A stretch of DNA of 33,690 nt from an uncultured Clostridia bacterium (GTDB lineage Bacteria > Bacillota > Clostridia > Oscillospirales > CAG-272). The stretch lies in assembly GCA_947630015.1 (NCBI GenBank), contig CANRFY010000022.1, positions 1-33,690 on the forward strand, written 5' to 3'. The notes beneath the pieces were generated by a model. The model was not told the origin of the DNA, made no database searches, and saw nothing but the letters and a program-made list of their open reading frames with translations. The position numbers were made by a program, and so were the translations under genes. Each line of letters starts with the position of its first letter. The stretch's first letter is position 1. Shown piece by piece: positions 26,658-33,582 of the stretch.

Positions 26658-27572
26658 TTGGAATACGTTCTGGAAACAAACAAGCTGACGAAGATGTACA
26701 AGCATTCGGCGGCGCTGTCGGGGCTTACTATGCACGTCCCGAAGGGTTCGATCTACGGATTTGTCGGCAGAAACGGCGCGGGCAAGACGACGCTCATACG
26801 GATCGTGTGCGGGCTTCAGTCGCCGACGTCGGGAGATTACACGCTCTTCGGGCGTTCGGGCGGCGACCGCGCGATCGTAAGATCGCGCCGCCGCGTCGGC
26901 GCCGTCGTCGAGACGCCGTCCGTGTACCGCGATATGACGGCGCGGGAAAATCTGCGCCAGCAGTACCGCATACTCGGGCTTCCGACGTTCGACGGCATAG
27001 ACGAGATACTGCGTCTCGTCGGACTCGAGGACACGGGAAAGAAAAAGGCGCGCAATTTCTCGCTCGGTATGCGCCAGCGCCTCGGAATCGCCGTCGCGCT
27101 CTGCGGCGATCCCGATCTGCTTTTGCTCGACGAGCCGACGAACGGACTCGATCCGCAGGGCATCGTCGATATACGCGAGCTTATACTGCGGCTCAACCGC
27201 GAACGCTCGACGACTGTCCTCGTATCGAGCCACATCCTCGACGAGCTGTCGAAGCTCGCCACTCATTACGGCTTCATCGACGACGGGCGCATCGTGCGCG
27301 AAATGAGCGCGGAGGAGCTGGACGCCGAATGCAGGAAATGCGCGCGCGTCGAGGTCACGGACGCAAAAGCGCTCGCGCGCACTCTCGACTCGATGGGGAT
27401 CGAATATAGGATACTGTCCGACACGACGGCGGACGTGTTCGCAAAGATCAACGTGTCGCAGCTTTCGTCCGCCCTTTCGTCATCCGGATGCGAGCTTTTG
27501 ACCGTGACGGAGAGGGATGAGAGCCTTGAGAGCTTCTATATCTCGCTCGTCGGAGGCGGCAGGCATGAATAA
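26658..27572 (+). CDS. ABC transporter ATP-binding protein (BcrA/LanF-like)
   Basis: ATPase subunit of an ABC-2 type exporter. The 304-residue protein has Walker A GRNGAGKTT (37-45), a Q-loop region (GAVVETPSVYRDMTARENL) typical of bacitracin and lantibiotic self-protection transporters, the signature FSLGMRQRLGIA, Walker B LLLLDEPTNGLDPQG and the switch histidine in SSHILDEL. A C-terminal extension of about 90 residues is usual in this family. It starts with TTG at 26658, with a strong AGGGAGG 9 bases upstream; no ATG fits as well. It overlaps the next gene by 8 bases. Function in antimicrobial-peptide export or resistance is inferred from family and the linked two-component genes. Confidence 0.95.
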   Translation: MEYVLETNKLTKMYKHSAALSGLTMHVPKGSIYGFVGRNGAGKTTLIRIVCGLQSPTSGDYTLFGRSGGDRAIVRSRRRVGAVVETPSVYRDMTARENLRQQYRILGLPTFDGIDEILRLVGLEDTGKKKARNFSLGMRQRLGIAVALCGDPDLLLLDEPTNGLDPQGIVDIRELILRLNRERSTTVLVSSHILDELSKLATHYGFIDDGRIVREMSAEELDAECRKCARVEVTDAKALARTLDSMGIEYRILSDTTADVFAKINVSQLSSALSSSGCELLTVTERDESLESFYISLVGGGRHE

Positions 27573-28398
27573 GCTCTTGCGCGCGGGATTTTCAAGGCTC
27601 GGGAGATCATGCGTTTTTTGGCTGCTCACATCGTTTTCCGCCGCCCTTGCGATTTTTATGTGCGCCGTTTGCTTCAAAAACATGAACGCCCACGGCGACG
27701 CTGTCGACGCGGGCCAGCTTATGCTCAATTACTCGACCCTGACCGGCGTCGTGACGGCGATATTCGCAAGCATCTATATCGGCGTCGATTACTCGGACGG
27801 CACGGTGCGAAACAAGATCGCCTCTGGGCATAGAAGATTTGACATATATTTGTCGAATCTGACCGTGACGACGGCGGCGGGGCTTTTTTCATACGTGGTG
27901 TTCATCATAACGGTGGCGGCGGTCGGAATACCGCTGTTCGGCAGCATAATAATGCCGCTCCCGAGGCTTTTCGCGCTGCTCGGATGCATTTTTGCGGCGG
28001 CCTCCGCATATTCGGGCATATTTACGTTTATCACGATGTCTGCTTCAAGCAGAACCGTGTCGGCGGCGTTGTCGCTTCTATGCGCGCTCGCGCTCATCAT
28101 GGCGGCGCTCACCTGCTTGGGCGTGCTTGAACAGGAAAAGGAAATACTCTCGGGGTCGGTGACCGACGGCGAGAGCGGCGAGGTCGAATTTGTGTATTCG
28201 CCGAATCCGAGATATCCGACCGAATCGGAGAGGAAGCTTTATAAAACGCTCCTTGACATAAATCCGGCGGGACAGATGCTTCAGCTTGCGGGACGGGCGG
28301 AGCCGGATTTTAAGCTCATCCCGCTCTGCGCTTTGTCGGAATTTGTCGCGTTCACCGCTCTCGGCGCGTTCATTTTCCGGCGGAAAGATTTGAGGTGA
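27565..28398 (+). CDS. ABC-2 type permease, first of three
   Basis: Membrane subunit of 277 residues with about six hydrophobic segments (near 17-37, 55-75, 105-125, 133-155, 163-185 and 250-270) and a hydrophilic loop before the last. It carries the motif GVDYSDGTVRNKIASGHRRFDIYLSNL shared with the next two genes and ends FIFRRKDLR. The ATG at 27565 overlaps the ATPase stop by 8 bases, indicating translational coupling; an earlier in-frame start would lie deep inside the ATPase gene and is rejected. Its sequence is clearly more divergent than the other two, so it may play a distinct role in a hetero-oligomeric pore. Confidence 0.9.
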   Translation: MNKLLRAGFSRLGRSCVFWLLTSFSAALAIFMCAVCFKNMNAHGDAVDAGQLMLNYSTLTGVVTAIFASIYIGVDYSDGTVRNKIASGHRRFDIYLSNLTVTTAAGLFSYVVFIITVAAVGIPLFGSIIMPLPRLFALLGCIFAAASAYSGIFTFITMSASSRTVSAALSLLCALALIMAALTCLGVLEQEKEILSGSVTDGESGEVEFVYSPNPRYPTESERKLYKTLLDINPAGQMLQLAGRAEPDFKLIPLCALSEFVAFTALGAFIFRRKDLR

Positions 28399-28402
28399 AT
28401 TC

Positions 28403-29239
28403 ATGAACAAGCTTCTTCACGCGGGATTTTTGCGCCTTTTGACTCGGAAATCGCTTTGGATATCGTGCGCTGTGACATTTCTGCTCGAAACAGTCGCGAT
28501 CATAGAAAATTACAGTTACGCAAAGGGTCACGCCGAGCTTATGCCGTCGCTCGACAGCATTTTCTTCATTTTCACGCTCGGCGTCATGTTCCTCGTTCCC
28601 GTCGTCGCCGCGTTCCTTCTCGGCCCCGAATACGGGGACGGCGCGATGAGAAATAAGCTCGCGACGGGCGCGCGCCGCCGCGACGTGTATCTGTCGAATC
28701 TGTGCGTATCCTCGCTCGCCGCCGTCATGATCTGCGCCTCCGGCGCGATCGCGGGGATCGTCTTTGGCGTGCCGCTTCTCGGCGCGTTTACCGTCGGAGC
28801 CGCAAAGGCGGCCGCGATGATAGCGTGCGCGTTTTTCATTGCCGTCTCCCTCGCCGCGATCTCGACCGTGATCATGATGCTGATCGGCAACGATGCGATA
28901 TCGTCCGTGGCTGTCATCGTCGCCGCGCTTCTGATATTCGCCGTCGGATTTTATGTCCACAACAGGCTTTCCGCGCCGGAGATGACGAACGCTTACGTGA
29001 TGGTCGTCAACGGCGAGGTCCTCGAGCCTCAGCCGATCCCGAATCGGGATTATGTCGCCCCGGGCACGCTTCGCACCGCGCTCGAATTCGTCGATACGGC
29101 GCTGCCGGGCGGTCAGCTCATGAAGCTCGTCATGGAATCGGCGGAGCATCCCGCGCTCATGATGGCGTGCAGCGCGGCGCTGTTCGTCCTCGCCGCCGCG
29201 ATCGGGACGACACTATTTAAAAGGAAAGATTTGAGGTAG
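28403..29239 (+). CDS. ABC-2 type permease, second of three
   Basis: Membrane protein of 278 residues with the same build as the preceding permease: N-terminal MNKLLHAGFLRL, about six membrane segments, GPEYGDGAMRNKLATGARRRDVYLSNLCVSSLA after the second segment, an extracytoplasmic loop rich in charged residues, and a C-terminus ending LFKRKDLR. It starts 4 bases past the preceding stop. Its DNA is nearly identical to the third permease over the central motif (28625-28780) and the last ~70 bases, while the regions between differ strongly. With the ATPase it should form an exporter of the BcrAB or LanFEG type. Confidence 0.9.
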   Translation: MNKLLHAGFLRLLTRKSLWISCAVTFLLETVAIIENYSYAKGHAELMPSLDSIFFIFTLGVMFLVPVVAAFLLGPEYGDGAMRNKLATGARRRDVYLSNLCVSSLAAVMICASGAIAGIVFGVPLLGAFTVGAAKAAAMIACAFFIAVSLAAISTVIMMLIGNDAISSVAVIVAALLIFAVGFYVHNRLSAPEMTNAYVMVVNGEVLEPQPIPNRDYVAPGTLRTALEFVDTALPGGQLMKLVMESAEHPALMMACSAALFVLAAAIGTTLFKRKDLR

Positions 29240-29243
29240 GCGG

Positions 29244-30056
29244 ATGAGCAGGCTTATTTACGCGGGGCTGGCGCGTCTTATAAGATGTCCCGCGATTTGG
29301 CTTTCGTGCGCCGTCATGGCCGCGACCGAGGCGGGCGTCGTCGTCAACTGCTTCTATGACGGCAGAGCGCTCGATAGTGTGTTTTTCTATTTCGCATTTC
29401 CCGTCGGCATTTTATCCGCGGTTGTAACTGCGTTTTTGATCGGACCTGAATACGGCGACGGCACGATGAGAAATAAGCTCGCGACGGGCGCGCGCCGCCG
29501 CGACGTGTATTTGTCGAATCTGTGCGTATCATCGCTCGCCTCCGTCATGATCTGCGCCTCCGGCGCGATCGTCGGACTCGTCTTAGGCGTGCCGCTTCTC
29601 GGCGGACTGCGGATGAGCGCCGCCGACGCAGTGATGCTCGTTTTCGGCGTGATCGTCATGTCGCTTTCATACGCGTCGATCCACACGCTCGTCATGATGC
29701 TGCTGCCGAACCGCACGGTTTCGTCGGTCGCCGTTATCCTGATCGCGTTCATGCTGATTGTTTCGGGGAGCTTTATAAGCGAAAAACTTGCCGAAGGGCC
29801 GAAGTCATACGGCTACGGGGTGACGGCGGACGGCGCGCCCGACGTGAACGTCTATGACAATCCCGATTATATTGCGCCCGGTCCCGTGCGCGGCGTCTTG
29901 GAATTCCTCGACGACGCGTCCCCGGGCGGTCAGAGCGGTCACTACGCGATGATGACGGCGGAGCGTCCCGCGCTCTTGATGGCGTACAGCGCGGCGCTGT
30001 TCGTCCTTGCCGCCGCGATCGGGACGATATTATTCAAAAGGAAAGATTTGAGGTAG
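29244..30056 (+). CDS. ABC-2 type permease, third of three
   Basis: Membrane protein of 270 residues starting MSRLIYAGLARLIRCPAIW, with about six membrane segments, GPEYGDGTMRNKLATGARRRDVYLSNLCVSSLAS and the ending LFKRKDLR. The 47 bases at 29464-29510 are identical to 28644-28690 in the second permease, and the last ~70 bases of the two genes are almost the same, so they arose by tandem duplication with either recent origin or gene conversion. The start lies 4 bases after the preceding stop. The extracytoplasmic loop (EGPKSYGYGVTADGAPDVNVYDNPDY) differs from its neighbour and may set specificity. Confidence 0.9.
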   Translation: MSRLIYAGLARLIRCPAIWLSCAVMAATEAGVVVNCFYDGRALDSVFFYFAFPVGILSAVVTAFLIGPEYGDGTMRNKLATGARRRDVYLSNLCVSSLASVMICASGAIVGLVLGVPLLGGLRMSAADAVMLVFGVIVMSLSYASIHTLVMMLLPNRTVSSVAVILIAFMLIVSGSFISEKLAEGPKSYGYGVTADGAPDVNVYDNPDYIAPGPVRGVLEFLDDASPGGQSGHYAMMTAERPALLMAYSAALFVLAAAIGTILFKRKDLR

Positions 30057-30060
30057 GCGA

Positions 30061-30963
30061 ATGGTGTTTTTGTCGATCGCGGCCGCTTTGGAGCTTGCCG
30101 CAATAGCGGCTCTGGCCGTCAAAATTTATCTCATGCGGCGCGCCGCCGACGAGATCGCGGAATCGTTTGCGGAAAAGCTCGCGACCGACACGAACACCCT
30201 CGTCGACATTTCGAGCCGCGACCGCCATATGCGCGCGCTCGCCGCGTCCGTGAACGCGCAGCTCTCCGAGCTGCGCCGTCAGCGCCGGCGCTATTCGCAG
30301 GGCGACGCCGAGGTGCGACTCGCGATAACGAACGTGTCGCACGACATCCGCACGCCGCTGACCGCGATCTGCGGCTATGCGGAGCTTTTGCGCGCGGAGC
30401 CGCTCACGCCGGACGCCGCGCGGTACGCGGACATCATCGCCGAGCGCGCCGGCCATATGAAGCAGCTGACGGAGGAGCTTTTCCGATATTCGATCGCCGT
30501 ATCGGGAAGCGAACAGCTGCGGCTCGAACGCGTCTCGGCGGGCGACGTGCTTACAGAATGCGCGGCGTCGTTTTATGAAAAGCTAAAATCGCGCGGCATC
30601 GAACCCGACATCAGACTGCCGGATGAAAAGGTCTACGTCGACGCCGACAGGGCGGCGCTGTCGCGAATTTATTCAAATCTGATCAGCAACGCCGTAAAAT
30701 ACAGCGGCGGCGATCTCAGCATCGAGCTGACGGAGGACGGCCGCGCCGTTTTCTCCAACAGCGCGCCCGATCTCGACGAGGTTCAGGTCGGGAGGCTCTT
30801 CGACCGGTTCTATACGGTCGAGGCCGCGCGCGGCTCGACGGGCCTCGGCCTGTCGATCGCGCGTTCGCTCGCCGAGCGCATGGGCGGCGCCGTGAACGCG
30901 GAATTCGCCGGCGGCAGGCTTTATATTTGCGTCGCCATGACTCCGTCGGAGGGAGGGGTGTGA
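30061..30963 (+). CDS. Sensor histidine kinase with a minimal membrane anchor
   Basis: A 300-residue kinase, the likely partner of the response regulator at 25892. One hydrophobic segment (about 3-25) is followed by a short helical linker, with no extracytoplasmic sensor domain. The phospho-acceptor is H94 in NVSHDIRTPLTAICGY, the N box is NLISNAVKYSGG, and the later LFDRFYTVE...GSTGLGLSIA gives the F and G2 boxes; the G1 box is degenerate (NSAPDLDE). Kinases of this size that are encoded with bacitracin-type transporters often sense through the transporter; that is inference here. It begins 4 bases past the third permease and closes the operon. Confidence 0.95.
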   Translation: MVFLSIAAALELAAIAALAVKIYLMRRAADEIAESFAEKLATDTNTLVDISSRDRHMRALAASVNAQLSELRRQRRRYSQGDAEVRLAITNVSHDIRTPLTAICGYAELLRAEPLTPDAARYADIIAERAGHMKQLTEELFRYSIAVSGSEQLRLERVSAGDVLTECAASFYEKLKSRGIEPDIRLPDEKVYVDADRAALSRIYSNLISNAVKYSGGDLSIELTEDGRAVFSNSAPDLDEVQVGRLFDRFYTVEAARGSTGLGLSIARSLAERMGGAVNAEFAGGRLYICVAMTPSEGGV

Positions 30964-31105
30964 CGGCTCCGCGAACAAAGGATGAGCCTTGGCGAGGCTC
31001 GCCGGTCATAAGCTGAAACTTTTGTAAAGGTTTAGATCAAAATTCCTCTTTCGCGATTCTCGCAATTTCTAATCTGAAACTTTTTCAAAGTTAAAAAAGA
31101 GTTAA

Positions 31106-31135
31106 GGGTCTCTTTGCCGGCCGGCAAAGAGACCC
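31106..31135. repeat. 30-bp perfect palindrome
   Basis: GGGTCTCTTTGCCGG followed directly by its exact reverse complement, with no central spacer. It resembles the GTTAAGGG hairpins but has a GCCGGC centre in place of a loop. It lies about 145 bases past the kinase stop. Confidence 0.85.
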
Positions 31136-31208
31136 GCGAGGGCAAATGATTTTCCTTTGCAATTCTACCCATTCCTTTCTACAAACTTTTTCAAAGTTTT
31201 TAAATTAT

Positions 31209-31246
31209 GTTAAGGGCCTCTTTCTCGCAAGAAAGAGGCCCTTAAC
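31209..31246. repeat. GTTAAGGG hairpin in copy B
   Basis: Perfect 17-bp stem (31209-31225 with 31230-31246) and the 4-base loop CGCA. The counterpart in copy A is 15282-15319. Confidence 0.85.
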
Positions 31247-32027
31247 GATCCCGAAAAGGCTCCCGTGTGGCGTCGACGTTATTCAATCGGCGGAAAGAGG
31301 GGTTTGGGGCATAAACCGCGATATTATTTTGGTAAACAGTTTCGTGCCTCCGCGCGGCGGGTCGAGATCGAGGTTATTATGTCTTGGTTTATCGATTACT
31401 GGCATCGCCAGATTCCGCTCGTGTCGTGCGAACAGCTCCGATTCACAATGAGATACAAGACGGCTCGTGCCGGTTGGCGCGCAATGTCGTGCATCCGTGA
31501 GTGTTTATGTCAGTGCAAACGCGGGGTCGTATTGGCAAAAGCGTTAGGGCTGCACCGCGAACGGGTCGAGATAAAGGCGTCAGCGTCGTGGTTGATCGAC
31601 TGCTTGGATAGCCAGATCATCCTCGCGTGGTGCGAACAAATGGAACGCACAAAGGGGAGCGCCAGTTTCGCTTTGGCTGGCGTAAATAAAATCAGGCGAC
31701 CGGCGATAGCTTGTTTTTCGCCAAGCAAGTGGGCAACAAACAATTACAAATTTCTTGCCACGCAAACGGGCGATGTGTTTCTTTTCTTGAGGGTGTTTGA
31801 GGGAGGTTCTTTTCTTTTTAAGAAAAGAAGCTCACCTCAAAATTAACGGTTCTTTTCATTTCAAAACTGCCCTTATCTTTTCAATAGAAAAAGCTCACTT
31901 CGTAAAAAAGGTGGCGCTGAAAGTCTTCACTTCGTGGATTTTAGCGCGTCAGTTGCAGCAACCGCCTCGCGAAAAGCTGTTCGCACACAGTCTCAGCGCG
32001 TTGTTCTTTTGGAGAGGGGGTATGGGG

Positions 32028-32058
32028 GAGGACCCTTTCTTTTTAAGAAAGGGTCCTC
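32028..32058. repeat. GAGGACCC hairpin in copy B
   Basis: Perfect 14-bp stem (32028-32041 with 32045-32058) and a TTT loop, conserved in position at the end of copies A and B and in fragment C. Confidence 0.8.
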
Positions 32059-32340
32059 ATCCCTAACCGCATCTTTGCAAAAAAGTCCTTATTCCAACAC
32101 AACTCTTTGAAGCAAATTAGCATTTTTCAGCAAAATAGAAAAAGTAAAATTGAATCAGAATATAGATAAATCTATATTTTTTGTAAAGTCATAAACTGGA
32201 TACTGGCAAGCTCACCTCCCCCATCCCCTACACGTGCATAACATCATTACACACCCGTCTAAAACATCACGCCTATCTAAGACAATCGCCAAAATTGCGC
32301 AAACCGCCTCTCCAAAAGCGCGGCGCGCGGTGACGATGCG

Positions 32341-33093
32341 CTATTTTCCCTCATCCTTCGTCATGTCGAAATCCTCGTAAAACTGCGAGATAACGAGCTT
32401 ATTGCCGATGAATTTGTGATTGCGGTTGCCGTCGTACTGGTGCTTGATCGGCTCGTAATCGGTTCCGGCGACGATGATGTGTTCGACAAGCTCGACGTCG
32501 ACGGCGGCGAGCGCCTGCTCGACGAAATGCGTCATCGCAATGTCCGCGCCGGACGGCGTCGGCACGCCGCCGGGATGATTGTGCGCGAGGATCGCGAGCG
32601 ATGCATTGTGGGCGAGCGCGAGCTGGATGATCTGCCGCGACAGGATCGGCGACGTATTGACCGAGCCGGAGGCGAGGCGCTCGCACGCGATCAGCGAATA
32701 ATCGGCGCTGAGAAGCAGGAGAAACGGCGATTCGATCGTCTCGGTGATGTATTTCGAGACTAAATATCGACCGGTTTCACGCAGGGTGTTGAGCCTGACT
32801 GGCGCGTGTGCAAACTTATCGGCCTCATATCGCGCAACAAAAGCTTGCAGCAGCTTGATGAAAAACGCCGAATATTCCCCGATCCCGTCGACGGCTTCGA
32901 GATCGTGGATATCGGCGTCAAAGACGCCGTTGAGCGAGCCGAACCGCTCGAGGAGCCGGTGCGCGATCTCGTTCGTATCGTGGCGCGGGATCGAGAAAAA
33001 CAGCAGAATTTCGAGAACATTGTGATCGGCGAACGATCCGAGACCCTCGGCGAGGAATCGCGCGCGCATCCGCTGACGATGATCTTCGTGCAT
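32341..33093 (-). CDS. radC: RadC-family JAB-domain protein
   Basis: A 250-residue member of the RadC family (UPF0758). The N-terminal half has a helix-hairpin-helix-like region (RFGSLNGVFDADIHDLEAVDGIGEYSAFFIKLL), and the C-terminal half a JAB/MPN metal-binding fold with H171-x-H173-P and D184 (LAHNHPGGVPTPSGADI), the usual zinc ligands. It ends with an unusual 20-25-residue hydrophilic tail (NKLVISQFYEDFDMTKDEGK). The historical link to DNA repair is weak, and the true role of the family is unsettled. GAGGT before the ATG at 33093 supports the start. It has its own promoter and appears monocistronic. Confidence 0.93.
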   Translation of the reverse strand: MHEDHRQRMRARFLAEGLGSFADHNVLEILLFFSIPRHDTNEIAHRLLERFGSLNGVFDADIHDLEAVDGIGEYSAFFIKLLQAFVARYEADKFAHAPVRLNTLRETGRYLVSKYITETIESPFLLLLSADYSLIACERLASGSVNTSPILSRQIIQLALAHNASLAILAHNHPGGVPTPSGADIAMTHFVEQALAAVDVELVEHIIVAGTDYEPIKHQYDGNRNHKFIGNKLVISQFYEDFDMTKDEGK

Positions 33094-33135
33094 ATTGTAT
33101 ACCTCAAATTGAAAAATTATTTATTAACCGGCACA

Positions 33136-33164
33136 ATGCTAACATAAATTGCGTCGAATTGCAA
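33136..33164 (-). promoter_or_regulatory. Promoter of radC
   Basis: On the minus strand, TTGCAA (33159-33164), 17-base spacer, TAGCAT (33136-33141) with an extended TGT. The leader to the ATG at 33093 is AT-rich. Confidence 0.6.
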
Positions 33165-33329
33165 TAGGGAAAGGAAAAATTGCCGGAGGATTTCTTCCGC
33201 AAAGCATAAAACGGCGATATATGAAGCCGACGAATGCCGGAAATGGAAATAGCTGACAGCAAATAAAAATTGCGGATGTGCGCCGATGTGATTTGCGGCC
33301 TCATCCCACCTATTTTATATAAATTCTTC

Positions 33330-33358
33330 TTGCATATTGCGGGGAATTATGATATACT
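33330..33358 (+). promoter_or_regulatory. Promoter of tRNA-Leu
   Basis: TTGCAT (33330-33335), 17-base spacer, TATACT (33353-33358) with an extended TGA, ending 10 bases before the tRNA. Confidence 0.85.
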
Positions 33359-33367
33359 TGATTACAC

Positions 33368-33451
33368 GCCGGTGTGTTGGAACTGGCAGACGAGGAGGAC
33401 TCAAAATCCTTTGCCGGCAACGGCGTGCGGGTTCAAGTCCCGCCACCGGCA
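33368..33451 (+). tRNA. tRNA-Leu (anticodon CAA)
   Basis: An 84-base class II tRNA. Acceptor stem GCCGGTG (33368-33374) pairs with CACCGGC (33444-33450), discriminator A at 33451. Anticodon stem GAGGA/TCCTT with loop CTCAAAA gives anticodon CAA at 33402-33404, reading UUG. A long variable arm (TGCCGGCAACGGCG) and T-arm GCGGG-TTCAAGT-CCCGC are present. The 3' CCA is not encoded. Confidence 0.97.
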
Positions 33452-33453
33452 TA

Positions 33454-33488
33454 AAAATCGGCAGCGCTTTAAAGCGCTGCCGATTTTT
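33454..33488 (+). terminator. Intrinsic terminator of tRNA-Leu
   Basis: Near-perfect long stem: AAAATCGGCAGCGCTTT followed by AAAGCGCTGCCGATTTTT, 2 bases past the tRNA, with a T-run. Confidence 0.92.
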
Positions 33489-33490
33489 AC

Positions 33491-33582
33491 TTTTTCACTC
33501 TTCACTCTTCACTTTTCACTTTTGACGCTGTTGCATCGCGCGGGAACAGAGAGTGAATAGTGAAGAGTGAAGAGTGAAGAGG
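33491..33582. repeat. Inverted clusters of heptamer tandem repeats
   Basis: Four tandem TTCACTC/TTCACTT units (about 33494-33521) and, after about 30 bases, four AGTGAAT/AGTGAAG units (about 33552-33579). The second cluster is the reverse complement of the first, so the two can form a stem of about 28-30 bp with a loop of about 30 bases. Confidence 0.85.

Larger units (their letters stand above)
31150..32065 (+). repeat. Long dispersed intergenic repeat, copy B
   Basis: Inverted counterpart of copy A (14462-15360), about 0.9 kb. In order: a GTTAAGGG hairpin (31209-31246), GTGCCTCCGCGCGGCGGGTC (31346-31365), first internal half-copy (31358-31490), second half-copy (31570-31690), a TTTCTTTTCTTGAGGGTG stretch, AAGAAGCTCACCTC segments (31820-31910), and a GAGGACCC hairpin (32028-32058). 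The two half-copies share CGGGTCGAGAT, a C-AGAT-C-CTCGTG-like block and GTGCGAACA, so the unit itself arose by internal duplication. Confidence 0.85.
30964..32340. other. 1.4-kb non-coding stretch dominated by repeat copy B
   Basis: No supported gene lies between the kinase and radC. It begins with AT-rich dyads and a 30-bp perfect palindrome, then repeat copy B from about 31150 to 32065, and ends with an AT-rich, weakly structured stretch (32070-32220) and a short unassigned part. A 193-codon open frame at 31265-31846 is discussed under rejected items. Confidence 0.65.

Noticed and set aside
31265..31846. A 193-codon open frame inside repeat copy B
   Set aside because: The same frame in copy A contains TGA stops, the two copies differ by indels, and no ribosome site precedes it. 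It probably reflects GC-rich chance rather than a gene.
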